NCBI RefSeq assembly: GCF_003008595.1
Contig: NZ_CP027669.1
Location: 1,984,001 to 2,048,000 of the forward strand
Source of the DNA: Simplicispira suum
GTDB taxonomy: Bacteria; Pseudomonadota; Gammaproteobacteria; Burkholderiales; Burkholderiaceae_C
Length of the DNA: 64,000 nucleotides
Direction of reading: 5' to 3'
Shown: one piece after another, positions 44,082-52,877 of the stretch
Layout: each line of letters opens with the position of its first letter
Numbering within the stretch: the stretch's first letter is position 1
Notes under the pieces: generated by a model
Database searches by the model: none
What the model was told of the DNA's origin: nothing
What the model saw: the letters and a program-made list of their open reading frames with translations, nothing else
Position numbers and translations under genes: made by a program

Positions 44082-44103
44082 TCATACGCGATCAATTATT
44101 TTT
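44061..44103. terminator. Long hairpin over the livH stop (possible attenuator)
   Basis: Arms 44061-44080 and 44084-44103 pair over 20 positions with one mismatch (44074/44090). In the leftward transcript the 3' arm ends in a U-rich run (ATTATTTTT), as in an intrinsic terminator, so it may lower expression of livM and the following genes. The livH stop codon (44082-44084) is in the loop. Confidence 0.6.
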
Positions 44104-45011
44104 TCACCAAAGAGCCCCTGCGGCCTGAACAGCAGGAACACCAGGGCGAGCACATAGGCAAACCAGATCTCGATGCCGCCGCCCACGTAGGGGCCGAGGT
44201 ACACCTCTGAGAGCTTCTCACCGACGCCGATGATCAGGCCGCCGATGATGGCGCCAGGCACCGAGGTGAGGCCGCCAAGAATGACCACCGGCAGAGCGCG
44301 CAGCGCAAGCGTGGTGAGCGAGAACTGCACCCCCAGCTTGGAGCCCCAGATCATCCCGGCGACGAGCGCCACAGCGCCTGCTACACACCACACAATGACC
44401 CAGATGCGCCCCAGCGGAATGCCAATGGACTGTGCCGCCTGATGGTCGTCGGCCACGGCGCGCAGCGCGCGGCCGGTCTTGGTTTTCTGGAAAAAGAGGC
44501 TTAGCGCCAACACCAGCGCAGCGGCGATGACGGCGGCAATGACGTCCTCCTGGTTCACCAGAATGCCGCCTGGGAACACGCCGTCGAACAGGAACACCGG
44601 ATCCTTGGGCATACCGATGTCAATCGGGTAGATGTTGCTGCCGAACATGCTCTGGCCAACGCCCTCAAGAAAATAGGCGATGCCCAGGGTGGCCAGAAGC
44701 AAAGTGGCTTCTTCCTGGTTGACCAAGTAGCGCAGCACCAGACGCTCAATCAGCCAGGCGACGATGAACATCAGTGCGCCAGCTGCGACAAAGGCGACGA
44801 TGTTGGCCAGAACCGGGTTTGCAATGCCGGTCCACTCGGGGAACCATTCGGCAAAGCGTGCCATGGCCAGGGCGGCGAACAGCACCATGGCGCCCTGCGC
44901 AAAGTTAAAGACGCCCGAGGCCTTGTAGATCAGCACAAAGCCGAGCGCGACGAGCGAATACAGCATGCCTGCCATCAGGCCGCCGATCAGGGTTTCAAGA
45001 AAAAATGCCAT
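44082..45011 (-). CDS. livH: Branched-chain-type ABC transporter permease LivH
   Basis: The 309-aa permease has eight or so TM helices. GGLMAGMLYSLVALGFVLIY at the N-terminus, NFAQGAMVLFAA, and AVILGGLTSVPGAIIGGL-like and FRPQGLFGEKIIDRV motifs at the C-terminus are standard for LivH. It starts 24 bp after livG. The last codons form one arm of a long hairpin, so selection acts on the DNA there at two levels. Confidence 0.93.
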   Translation of the reverse strand: MAFFLETLIGGLMAGMLYSLVALGFVLIYKASGVFNFAQGAMVLFAALAMARFAEWFPEWTGIANPVLANIVAFVAAGALMFIVAWLIERLVLRYLVNQEEATLLLATLGIAYFLEGVGQSMFGSNIYPIDIGMPKDPVFLFDGVFPGGILVNQEDVIAAVIAAALVLALSLFFQKTKTGRALRAVADDHQAAQSIGIPLGRIWVIVWCVAGAVALVAGMIWGSKLGVQFSLTTLALRALPVVILGGLTSVPGAIIGGLIIGVGEKLSEVYLGPYVGGGIEIWFAYVLALVFLLFRPQGLFGEKIIDRV

Positions 45012-45035
45012 GGTAGTGGGTGCTCCGGCGCGTCT

Positions 45036-45821
45036 TTAGTGGCTGGTGCCAAGATAGGCGGCAATGACGTCTTTGTTGTTGCGCACGGCTTCGGGTTCGC
45101 CGTCGCCGATCTTTTTGCCGTAGTCAAGCACCACGACGCGGTCGGAAATGTCCATCACCACGCCCATGTCGTGCTCGATCAGCACGATGGTGCTGCCGAA
45201 CTCGTCGTTGACGTCGAGGATGAAGCGGCACATGTCCTGCTTTTCTTCCACGTTCATGCCAGCCATGGGCTCATCCAGGAGCAGCACCTGCGGCTCCATG
45301 GCCAAGGCACGCCCCAGGTCAACACGCTTTTGCAGGCCGTAAGGCAGTTGCCCCACGGGGGTTTTTCGGTGCGCCTGGATTTCCAGGAAATCGATGATGT
45401 GCTCGACAAACTCGCGGTGCCGCTCTTCCTCGCGTTGCGCGGGGCCGATGCGCAGCGCCTGCAGCAGCAGGCCGCTTTTGACCTTCATGTTCCGGCCGGT
45501 CATGATGTTGTCAATCACGCTCATGCCCTTGAACAGCGCCAGATTCTGGAACGTGCGTGCAATACCCATCTCCGCGACCTGGCGCGAATTCATGTGTTTG
45601 AACGTCTGCCCGCGAAAGGTGATCGACCCTTCCTGCGGTGTGTAGACGCCGTTGATGCAATTGAGCATCGATGATTTTCCCGCGCCGTTGGGGCCGATGA
45701 TCGAACGGATCTCGTGCTCGCGTACGTCGAAGGAAATGTCGGTCAGGGCGTTGACGCCGCCAAAGCGCAGGCTGATGTGGTTCACATCCAGCACGACGTC
45801 GCCGATCTTCTTGTGGTTCAT
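45036..45821 (-). CDS. livG: Branched-chain-type ABC transporter ATP-binding protein LivG
   Basis: The 261-aa ATPase has Walker A GPNGAGKSS (about residue 41), signature-region LPYGLQKRVDLGRALA and Walker B LLLDEPMAGMN, followed by IEHDMGVVMDISDRVVVLD. The family usually works as a LivG/LivF heterodimer. The ATG overlaps the ligase stop by 4 bp, tying the importer to acyl-CoA formation. Confidence 0.94.
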   Translation of the reverse strand: MNHKKIGDVVLDVNHISLRFGGVNALTDISFDVREHEIRSIIGPNGAGKSSMLNCINGVYTPQEGSITFRGQTFKHMNSRQVAEMGIARTFQNLALFKGMSVIDNIMTGRNMKVKSGLLLQALRIGPAQREEERHREFVEHIIDFLEIQAHRKTPVGQLPYGLQKRVDLGRALAMEPQVLLLDEPMAGMNVEEKQDMCRFILDVNDEFGSTIVLIEHDMGVVMDISDRVVVLDYGKKIGDGEPEAVRNNKDVIAAYLGTSH

Positions 45822-47764
45822 GCTGCGGTTTTCACAGGGGCGAAAGTCTTGGCGTCCGACAGTGCGAGCGTGGCGCTCACGCTGCCGGTTCGGCCGTCTT
45901 CAAACTTCACCTGGGTTTCGATGTACTGCTCGGATTTGCCTGCGTAAAGGGCGTCCACGAGCACGCCGTACTTGTCGGCAATGAAGCCGCGCCGAACCTT
46001 GTTGGTGCGGGTCAACTCGCCGTCGTCGGCGTCGAGTTCCTTGTGCAACACCAGGAAGCGGCTGACCTGGCTGCCGGCCAGCAAAGTGTCGCTGGCAAGG
46101 TCGGCGTTGACCTTTTCCACGCATTCCTTGATCAGTTCGTACACCTCGGGCTTTTGCGCCAGATCGGTATAGCCGGCATACGGGAGGTTGCGCCGCTCGG
46201 CCCAGTTGCCCACAGCCTCGAAATCGATGTTGATCATCACGCAGACCTTTTCGCGCCGGTCTCCGAGCGCCACCACTTCCTTGATGTGGGGGAAGAACTT
46301 GAGCTTGTTCTCCACATACTTGGGGGCAAACATGGCGCCGTCGTTGGCGCCGCCCTGGATGCGACCCACGTCTTTCACGCGATCGATAATCTTCAGATGC
46401 CCGTGCGCATCGATAAAGCCGGCATCGCTGGTGCGGTACCAGCCGTCCGCAGTCAGTACCTCGGCTGTGGCCTCGGGATTCTTGTAGTACTCCTTGAGCA
46501 GGCCGGCAGACTTGACCAGAATCTCCCCGTTGTCGGCCACCTTGATCTCCACACCCCGGATCGGCACGCCCACAGTGTCGGCGCGCGCCTGGTTGTCCGG
46601 CTGCAGGCAGACGAACACGGCGGTTTCGGTCGAACCGTAGAGCTGCTTCAAGTTGACGCCGATGGAGCGGAAAAAGCTGAACAGATCCGGCCCGATGGCT
46701 TCGCCGGCTGTGTAGGCGACGCGCACGCGCGAGAATCCCAGGTTGTTGCGCAGCGGACCGTACACCAGCAGATCGCCCAGTGCGTACTTGAAGCGATCCC
46801 AGCCGCTCACGGCCTGCCCGTCCATCAAAGCCGGGCCGACGCGCTCGGCCAGCGCCATGCAGGCAGCAAACATCTTGCGCTTGATGGCGCCTGCGTCTTC
46901 CATGCGGATCGTGACACTGGTCAGCAAGCCCTCGAATATTCGGGGCGGCGCAAAGTAGTAGGTCGGCCCGATCTCCTTGAGGTCAATCGTGACGGTGCTT
47001 GCCGACTCCGGGCAGTTGACCACATAGCCACAGGCCAGCCACTGCGCATAGCTGAAGATGTTCTGCCCGATCCAGGCCGGCGGCAGATAGGCCAGCACTT
47101 CTTCGGCGCTGGTCAGTTTGTCGAACTCGGCGCCTGCCTGAGCGCGGTCCAGCAAGGTGCTGTGCGTATGCACCACGCCTTTGGGGTTGCCGGTGGTGCC
47201 CGAAGTGAAGAACATGGCGGCGACATCGTCCGGGACCACCTTGCCCACGGCGTCGCGAAACCAGGCGGGGTTCTTGGCCACGAACTGGCGCCCGACCTCA
47301 ATCAGCTGCTCCATGTCCTGCAGGCCGTTTTCGCTGTACTTGCGCAGTCCGCGCGGGTCGTCGAACCAGATGTTGGTCAGCAGCGGGCAGCTCTCTCGGA
47401 CTTCCAGCATTTTGTCCACCTGCTCCTGGTCCTCCACCAGGGCAAAACGCACTTCGGCGTTGTTCAGCGGAAACACGCATTCCGCCGCCACGGCATCCTG
47501 GTACAGCGGCACCGGAATGGCGCCCACGGCTTGAATAGCCAGCATGGTGGCGTACAGGCGCGGCCGGTTGGAGCCGATCACCACCATGTGTTCACCGTGG
47601 CGCAGGCCTGCCAGTTGCAAGCCGGCTGCTACCTGTTCCACCAGCGTTGCCAGTTCAGACCAGGAGTGCGCTTGCCAGATGCCGTACTCCTTCTCGCGCA
47701 GGGCGGGTGCGTCGGGCCGTTCTGCGGCGTGCTGGAGCAGCAATTGCGGAAACGTGCGGTTCAT
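45818..47764 (-). CDS. AMP-dependent acyl-CoA synthetase (long-chain/aryl type)
   Basis: The 648-aa ligase has the ATP-binding P-loop FFTSGTTGNPKGVVHTHS (about residue 195), a YGSTETAVFV acyl-adenylate motif and a C-terminal DRVKDVGRIQGG hinge region. It activates a carboxylic acid with ATP and CoA at the inner face of the membrane. It is first in the leftward operon ligase-livG-livH-livM-binding protein-livF-paaK-like, an arrangement seen for uptake of aromatic or long-chain acids. ATG 47764 gives MNRTFPQLLLQHA; an upstream frame to 47791 exists. A palindromic operator candidate lies about 95 bp upstream. Confidence 0.92.
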   Translation of the reverse strand: MNRTFPQLLLQHAAERPDAPALREKEYGIWQAHSWSELATLVEQVAAGLQLAGLRHGEHMVVIGSNRPRLYATMLAIQAVGAIPVPLYQDAVAAECVFPLNNAEVRFALVEDQEQVDKMLEVRESCPLLTNIWFDDPRGLRKYSENGLQDMEQLIEVGRQFVAKNPAWFRDAVGKVVPDDVAAMFFTSGTTGNPKGVVHTHSTLLDRAQAGAEFDKLTSAEEVLAYLPPAWIGQNIFSYAQWLACGYVVNCPESASTVTIDLKEIGPTYYFAPPRIFEGLLTSVTIRMEDAGAIKRKMFAACMALAERVGPALMDGQAVSGWDRFKYALGDLLVYGPLRNNLGFSRVRVAYTAGEAIGPDLFSFFRSIGVNLKQLYGSTETAVFVCLQPDNQARADTVGVPIRGVEIKVADNGEILVKSAGLLKEYYKNPEATAEVLTADGWYRTSDAGFIDAHGHLKIIDRVKDVGRIQGGANDGAMFAPKYVENKLKFFPHIKEVVALGDRREKVCVMINIDFEAVGNWAERRNLPYAGYTDLAQKPEVYELIKECVEKVNADLASDTLLAGSQVSRFLVLHKELDADDGELTRTNKVRRGFIADKYGVLVDALYAGKSEQYIETQVKFEDGRTGSVSATLALSDAKTFAPVKTAA

Positions 47765-47858
47765 TGAGGTCCTTGGTATTCGGGGGCGCATGACATGGCT
47801 TCTCTTGCCGTTGTTACACCCTGTTGACTGCCATCCTAGGCTTGGCTTTGACGCTATC

Positions 47859-47876
47859 TTGTCTGTTTGACGACAA
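47859..47876. promoter_or_regulatory. Candidate Crp/Fnr-family operator, site 2 (TTGTC-N8-GACAA)
   Basis: TTGTC TGTTTGAC GACAA, centred about 103 bp upstream of the acyl-CoA synthetase start. It shares 14 of 18 bases with site 1 at 49202-49219 when both are read on the minus strand (TTGTCGKCA core). Confidence 0.6.
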
Positions 47877-47945
47877 TTTCCGGGTAAATACTGATGGGGT
47901 CAAACCCGTATTCCCGTCCTTTCGGGGAGTGGTGCAAGAACATGC

Positions 47946-49127
47946 TTAGCGAATGAAATGTCCGTTGCGACTGACCAAGGTGAGTTCAACGAAGTGGGAG
48001 GCGCTGCGCTCGGGTGCCGTGGCGTTGATCTCGAAGCCGCCCAGATCCCATTTGCGCAGCGTCCAGACGGCATCGATGAAAGTCGCGCGCGTCGGATTGC
48101 GCCCAGCACGCTGCAGGGCTTCAAGAAATGCGCGGGCATTGATGTAGCCCTCCAGCGCCAAGTGGGACGGTTCGGCTGTTGCGCCCAAGGATTTCCAGGC
48201 CTGCTGAAAGTCGCGCACCACCGGCACCACGGCGTTGGTCGGCAGCGGCACCACCTGCGATACCGCCATGCCACGCGCGCTCTCACCCAGCGCCTTGATG
48301 TTGGCCGAGGTCCCCAGCACCGACAGGGCGTACATCGTGACACCCGCGCGCAAGCTGTGGAAGGCTTTGGCAAATTCCAGCGCCGGCTTGCCAGCCAGGC
48401 CCACCAGTACCGCTTCCGGATTGGCCTCGGACAGGCTTCGCGCAGCTTTGTCGGCGTCGGAAGCATCGTTTTCTACAGTCGTGGCGATGGGCGCGGGAAG
48501 CTTGGCGTCGGCCACGGCCTGCTGCGCGCCCTGTAGCACTTCTTTGCCGAAGGCGTTGTTCTGGTAGGCGATGCCGATGCGCTTGATGCCCAGCGTCGCC
48601 AGGTGCTGCACCGCCTTTTCTGCTTCGTCGGCGTAGCTGGCACGCAGATTGAAGACGTTGCGTGCGCCCGCAACGCGGCTCAGCTGGGCCCCTGTAAACG
48701 GTGTGAAGAAGGGCATCCCCGACTGCAGCACTTTGGGCATCATTGCGCCGACCATGGGCGTTCCCATGCAGTTGAACAGCGCGAAGCAGGCCGGGTCGGC
48801 GAGAAACTTGTCGATGTTGGCCAGTGAACGCGCAATTTCGTAGCCATCGTCGAGCGTCTGCAGTTCGATCTTGCGGCCATTGACGCCGCCCTTGGCGTTG
48901 GCTGCAGCAAACGCCGCCTTGGCGCCCTGGTGCATGGCTGAGCCGAGATCGCCGAGCGGGCCCGTCAGTGCGGTCGACTGGCACAGTTTCAGCGGACTTT
49001 CCTGGGCATGCGCCATCGACAGGCCGAGCCAAGGCAGAGACAGCGCGCCAGCGAGCAGGGTGCGACGCGGCAGACGGGGGTCGGACGCGCTGAGGGCATG
49101 TTGGGATGGGAGAGTTTCCGTGTTCAT
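47946..49127 (-). CDS. ABC transporter substrate-binding protein, second (Tat/Sec signal)
   Basis: The 393-aa protein has a signal region with a twin Arg (LPRRTLLAGALSLPWLGLSMAHAQ), cleaved near residue 42, and a type I periplasmic-binding fold starting LKLCQSTALTGPLGDLG, with GIAYQNNAFGKEVL and VNGRKIELQTLDDGYE. It is a LivK-like binding protein of a different branch from the one at 41390. It ends 69 bp before the ligase operator region. It is transcribed divergently from the Crp/Fnr regulator with the site 1 palindrome between them, so co-regulation is likely. Confidence 0.9.
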   Translation of the reverse strand: MNTETLPSQHALSASDPRLPRRTLLAGALSLPWLGLSMAHAQESPLKLCQSTALTGPLGDLGSAMHQGAKAAFAAANAKGGVNGRKIELQTLDDGYEIARSLANIDKFLADPACFALFNCMGTPMVGAMMPKVLQSGMPFFTPFTGAQLSRVAGARNVFNLRASYADEAEKAVQHLATLGIKRIGIAYQNNAFGKEVLQGAQQAVADAKLPAPIATTVENDASDADKAARSLSEANPEAVLVGLAGKPALEFAKAFHSLRAGVTMYALSVLGTSANIKALGESARGMAVSQVVPLPTNAVVPVVRDFQQAWKSLGATAEPSHLALEGYINARAFLEALQRAGRNPTRATFIDAVWTLRKWDLGGFEINATAPERSASHFVELTLVSRNGHFIR

Positions 49128-49201
49128 GGTGCAATAGCGGCGCAAGCCGCAGGCTGCGACAGCGCAAAAAACTTCATCATGGCGCGATGTGCAGGCTGAT
49201 G

Positions 49202-49219
49202 TTGTCCTTGTGCCGACAA
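49202..49219. promoter_or_regulatory. Candidate Crp/Fnr-family operator, site 1 (TTGTC-N8-GACAA)
   Basis: TTGTC CTTGTGCC GACAA lies between the divergent binding protein gene (start 49127) and Crp/Fnr gene (start 49252), 32 bp before the latter's ATG. This position suits autoregulation of the regulator and control of the binding protein. Confidence 0.6.
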
Positions 49220-49251
49220 TTGCCCTCGTGGTATTCCCCAACCACCTGCCC

Positions 49252-49980
49252 ATGACGCAAGACCTCTCCCTTCACCATCGCCGCCGATCACCCACACGCG
49301 ATGAACTTGCCGGCATTCCGTGGTTGGCGCTGCTGCAGCCTGAGGAACGCGAGCGCGCAGTGGCGGCTCTGCTGGTGGGCGACGCCATGTCAGGTGACTA
49401 TGTCTGCCGGGTGGGGCGCCCGGTGACCTACTGGTTTGGTGTTGTCGAGGGTTTGCTCAAAATGAGCAATGACCACGCCGACGGCAGCACCATGACGTTT
49501 GCCGGCCTGCCGCCCGGTGGCTGGTTTGGCGAGGGGACGGCGGTCAAACGTGAGCCCTATCGGTACAACGTCCAGGCGCTGCGGGCCAGCACCGTTGCAG
49601 GCTTGCCGATTGATACCTTTCACTGGCTGCTCGACCACTCGATTGGTTTCAACCGCTTCGTCATGCACCAGTTGAACGAGCGCCTGGGCCAGTTCATTGC
49701 CGCGCGGGAAATTGACCGCCTGAGCAATCCCAACGTGCGCGTGGCGCGCAGCCTTGCCGCGCTCTTCAACCCGGTGCTCTACCCTGGGGTCGGCGAAGTG
49801 CTGCGCATTACCCAGCAGGAGCTAGCCTACCTGGTGGGGCTGTCGCGTCAGCGGGTGAACGAGGCGCTTGCGGTGCTGGAAGCGCAGGACGCTATTCGCG
49901 TGGAATATGGCGGGCTGCGTGTGCTGGAGCTTGATGCCTTGCGCAGCGGTTTCTTTCGACGTGGGGGTGAGCAACCCTAG
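49252..49980 (+). CDS. Crp/Fnr family transcriptional regulator
   Basis: The 242-aa regulator has an N-terminal cupin-like effector domain (about residues 30-140; GGWFGEGTAVKREPYRYNVQ) and a C-terminal winged HTH (ITQQELAYLVGLSRQRVNEA, about residues 185-204). It has only one Cys in the sensor part, so it is not an FNR-type Fe-S protein, and the Arg-Ser pair that binds cAMP in CRP is not conserved. The recognition helix reads SRQRVNEAL where CRP has SRETVGRIL, consistent with a non-canonical site. ATG 49252 has a poor Shine-Dalgarno; a GTG at 49189 would put the operator inside the gene. Confidence 0.88.
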   Translation: MTQDLSLHHRRRSPTRDELAGIPWLALLQPEERERAVAALLVGDAMSGDYVCRVGRPVTYWFGVVEGLLKMSNDHADGSTMTFAGLPPGGWFGEGTAVKREPYRYNVQALRASTVAGLPIDTFHWLLDHSIGFNRFVMHQLNERLGQFIAAREIDRLSNPNVRVARSLAALFNPVLYPGVGEVLRITQQELAYLVGLSRQRVNEALAVLEAQDAIRVEYGGLRVLELDALRSGFFRRGGEQP

Positions 49981-50227
49981 TGTCGTGAGTTGGAAGTTCG
50001 TTTCAGAAAGCTGCCGAGAATCGCCGCCATGCCGCGTTGCACATCCTCGCGCTAGCTCCGGCTATCGCTTGATGTGCGCCCTGCAAGACGACGATTTCGA
50101 CAGCTTTCACTTTTCAACCTACTTCCGACTCACGGCACCAGCTTCCACGCGTTGGGATTGCCACCGTTGCCCCGTTATTCTTGTAAACAACGAATGGCAG
50201 CGCGTGCATTTCGCGGTCATGTCCGAC
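49981..50227. other. Intergenic spacer, nothing recognised
   Basis: This 247-bp gap lies between the convergent ends of the Crp/Fnr and MCP genes. Its base composition is less GC-rich than neighbours. I find no convincing reading frame, repeat A or B copy, or terminator with a T-run. Confidence 0.5.
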
Positions 50228-51901
50228 TCAGTAGGGCGTACCGGGCAGCGCGGGCCGCTGCTGTCCAGCCTGCTGGGATCGCGCGGGCATGGCCAAGCGA
50301 GGCGAAGGGGCCGCGAGGCTGGCGTCGCCTGATGTGCCTTCAGTGCTTGCGTCGCGTGTCAGGCGAAAGGTGCCCACCATTTGCGTCAGTCGCCCCGCCT
50401 GATCACGCAAACTGTCTGCTGCGCTAGCGCCTTCGTCGACGAGAGCCGCGTTCTGCTGCGTCATGCTTTCGAGCTCGTCCATGGATTGGCTGACGTGTCC
50501 GATTCTCTGGCTCTGTTCCTGGGCTGCAGAGGTGATTTCACCCATGATGTCCGATACCCGGCGCACCGATTGCACCAGATCCTCGATGGTTTTTCCGGCA
50601 TGGTTGACCAGGGCACTGCCCTCCTGCACCTGATCCACACTGGTACCGATGAGCGCCTTGATCTCGCGTGCCGCTTGGGCTGAGCGGCCTGCGAGACTTC
50701 GCACCTCGCTGGCCACCACGGCAAAACCGCGGCCTTGTTCGCCAGCGCGCGCTGCTTCCACGGCGGCGTTCAGTGCCAGGATATTGGTCTGGAATGCAAT
50801 GCCATCGATCACGCTGATGATGTCGGAGATTTTTCGAGAGCTGGCGCTGATGGTGTCCATGGTGCGCACTACCTGCGAAACCACTTCGCCGCCGCGTGTA
50901 GCCGCGTCAGAGGCGCCCGCTGCCAATTGGTTGGCCTGGCGCGCCGCTTCTGCGCTGTTTGAAACCGCTCCCGTGAGATCGCCCAGCGCCGTGGCCGCAC
51001 CTTGCAGGTTGTGGGAAGTGAGCTCGGTACGCTGGCTTAGATTGAGGTTTCCCGAGGCGACCTCGGAGCTGGCCACCAGAATCGATTCTGCCGTCTGCCC
51101 AATGTCGCCCACAAGCGTGCGAAGACGCTCCTGCATCGCGGCAATCGCATCGAGAAGGCGCCCGGATTCGTCATGAATGCGTACTTCGATCTGCGATGTC
51201 AGGTCACCGCGTGCGATGCGTTCGGCCACCACGACTGCGCGGCCCAGAGGTTGCGTAATGCTGGCAGTGATACGCCAGGCAATCAGCGCCCCCAATCCGA
51301 TCGCCAGGAGAACCAGCACACCGGTTGCCATGCGTGTGCGACTCTGCGTCTGTTCGGCCAACGCCGTGGCTTGGGCGTTGAGCGTGTTCTGCAAAACAAT
51401 CAGCTCTCCCAATTTGGCGCGCCAGGCATTCTCGCCGGGCGCGACGCGGGTCATCAGTCCGAGCGTAGCGCCCACGGTGTCGCCATCGTCTGCGGCTTTG
51501 AGCGCGGCGTCGAGTTCAGGCCGCGCCTTGCTGGCCAGTGCCCGCACCTCATCCAGTAACTTGATTTCGGCCGGCGTGGCGTTGCCCGCGCTCATCAACT
51601 GTGCAAGTGAGGCCTCCTGCTGCTCGTATTCCTTCAACGTCTTGCGGACCGCCTCAATTTGCGTGTGGGCCTGCTTGGAGTCGATCTCGTTGAGCATGGC
51701 CGCCGAGCGGCTTTGCAAGCCAATGACGCTCAAGCTGCCGAGCATCGCATCGACACCTTGCGCCTTTTGAGCGCCTATGCCCGTGATGCCGCGCATTTGC
51801 TGATGCACCTTTTCTCCCGACCACTGGCCCAGGGCTGCGACCGCCACGACCAACATCAGCATGCAGCCAAAGCCCAGACGCAGGCGCGTGGAGATAGCCA
51901 T
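50228..51901 (-). CDS. Methyl-accepting chemotaxis protein
   Basis: The 557-aa chemoreceptor has TM1 at about residues 9-30, a periplasmic four-helix sensor domain (about 31-185), TM2 near 190-210 ([19 protein letters not shown]), HAMP, and the cytoplasmic signalling tip [20 protein letters not shown]. Methylation-helix stretches flank the tip. The ligand is unknown. The sensor resembles Tsr/Tar-type 4HB domains. The start ATG 51901 ([12 protein letters not shown]) is chosen because the longer frame to 51955 adds residues untypical for the family. It stands alone, with no che genes nearby. Confidence 0.93.
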   Translation of the reverse strand: MAISTRLRLGFGCMLMLVVAVAALGQWSGEKVHQQMRGITGIGAQKAQGVDAMLGSLSVIGLQSRSAAMLNEIDSKQAHTQIEAVRKTLKEYEQQEASLAQLMSAGNATPAEIKLLDEVRALASKARPELDAALKAADDGDTVGATLGLMTRVAPGENAWRAKLGELIVLQNTLNAQATALAEQTQSRTRMATGVLVLLAIGLGALIAWRITASITQPLGRAVVVAERIARGDLTSQIEVRIHDESGRLLDAIAAMQERLRTLVGDIGQTAESILVASSEVASGNLNLSQRTELTSHNLQGAATALGDLTGAVSNSAEAARQANQLAAGASDAATRGGEVVSQVVRTMDTISASSRKISDIISVIDGIAFQTNILALNAAVEAARAGEQGRGFAVVASEVRSLAGRSAQAAREIKALIGTSVDQVQEGSALVNHAGKTIEDLVQSVRRVSDIMGEITSAAQEQSQRIGHVSQSMDELESMTQQNAALVDEGASAADSLRDQAGRLTQMVGTFRLTRDASTEGTSGDASLAAPSPRLAMPARSQQAGQQRPALPGTPY

Positions 51902-52235
51902 GGATCTGGGAGAAGAATGGAATGGCACGTCGTTCCTTGCAGCGGGAGAAAACAAAGAGGAGAGTCAAGCCGGCTCGCCACGTTTTAGTGTAGGTAGGAA
52001 TAGCCAAGGCCGGTATGTGATTTTCCTCGCTCTTCATGTCGGCTGGACATCTTTGGGTCGTGCCATGTTCTGAGATCGAGCGCTGTGCTGACTGAGCACG
52101 GCGCACGGGCGGGGAATTCGGACATTTCTGCTTGTAAAAATGGTCCGTAGCGCTTATTCAATGAGCGTTTATTGCTATCGAAAAGATATAAATGTGGCTG
52201 CATGGTACGGAGTCGAATGTGCTACAAAGCGTGCT
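51902..52235. other. Divergent intergenic region (334 bp) between MCP and cupredoxin genes
   Basis: It holds the promoters of two divergent genes, a small inverted repeat GTGCT-GACTG-AGCAC (52085-52099) and repeat A copy 7 (52134-52185). I see no convincing protein gene or strong sigma-28-type flagellar promoter. Confidence 0.6.
52134..52185 (+). repeat. Dispersed palindromic repeat A, copy 7
   Basis: AAAAATGGTCCGTAGCGCTT, then ATTCAATGAGCGTTTATTGC. The stem is CGCT(T)AT/AT(G)AGCG. It lies about 50 bp upstream of the cupredoxin gene start, so it would be in or next to its promoter. Confidence 0.75.
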
Positions 52236-52877
52236 ATGACCACGGCCAAGCCTCTTGCTCTGCTTCGCTCTGTATGGGTTTTGGCAGTCGCTCCCCTCAG
52301 TCTCGCCGCCTGGAGCGCCACCGTGCAGGTGGATGTGCGCGACGGTGCAGGGCAGCCGATTTCCGGGGCTGTGGTTTTTCTGGAATCGGCCCAGGCGCAG
52401 CGCGTGGTGCGTCCGCTGCAGGGCGTTGAAATGGCGCAGGAGAAAAAGCAGTTCGTTCCCGCAGTGCTCGCAGTCACCACCGGAACCGAGGTGCATTTTC
52501 CCAATCACGACGCGGTGCGGCACCACGTCTATTCTTTCTCGGCAGCCAAAAAATTCGAAATCAAGCTCTACAAGGGCACGCCGTCGAACCCGGTACTCTT
52601 TGATCAGCCCGGTGTCGTGCTGCTGGGCTGCAATATCCACGACCAGATGGTGGGCTGGATTCTGGTGCTCGATACCCCTTACTTTGCCTCCAGCAGTGCA
52701 GGGGGGCAGCAGCCAGGCCGTGCTGCACTGGTGCAGATTCCGGCGGGCAGCTACCAACTTCGCACCTGGCACCCGGGCCTGGCGGTCGGTGCACCGCCGC
52801 TCACGCAGCCGTTGATCGTGGATGCAGGTGCCGGCGAAGTACGCGCTTCGGTGCGGTTGACCGGGCTCACGCCTTGA
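52236..52877 (+). CDS. Secreted cupredoxin-like protein (amicyanin-type copper ligand loop)
   Basis: The 213-aa periplasmic protein has a signal peptide (residues about 1-30, ending near LAAWSA). The type I copper ligands are visible: His91 or His97 (NHDAVRHHV), Cys132, His135 and Met138 in GCNIHDQMVG, i.e. C-x2-H-x2-M as in amicyanin. Similar proteins are named 'methylamine utilization protein', but no mau genes lie here, so electron transfer or copper/redox sensing is more likely. ATG 52236 is chosen over 52140. The stop overlaps the following GGDEF/EAL gene. Confidence 0.85.
   Translation: MTTAKPLALLRSVWVLAVAPLSLAAWSATVQVDVRDGAGQPISGAVVFLESAQAQRVVRPLQGVEMAQEKKQFVPAVLAVTTGTEVHFPNHDAVRHHVYSFSAAKKFEIKLYKGTPSNPVLFDQPGVVLLGCNIHDQMVGWILVLDTPYFASSSAGGQQPGRAALVQIPAGSYQLRTWHPGLAVGAPPLTQPLIVDAGAGEVRASVRLTGLTP

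Noticed and set aside
49189..49251. Upstream GTG start for the Crp/Fnr gene
   Set aside because: It would add 21 residues untypical of the family and place the palindromic operator inside the coding sequence; ATG 49252 is preferred although its Shine-Dalgarno is weak.
49981..50332. Short frames between the Crp/Fnr and MCP genes
   Set aside because: They overlap real genes or have no RBS, and their translations show no motif or sensible composition.
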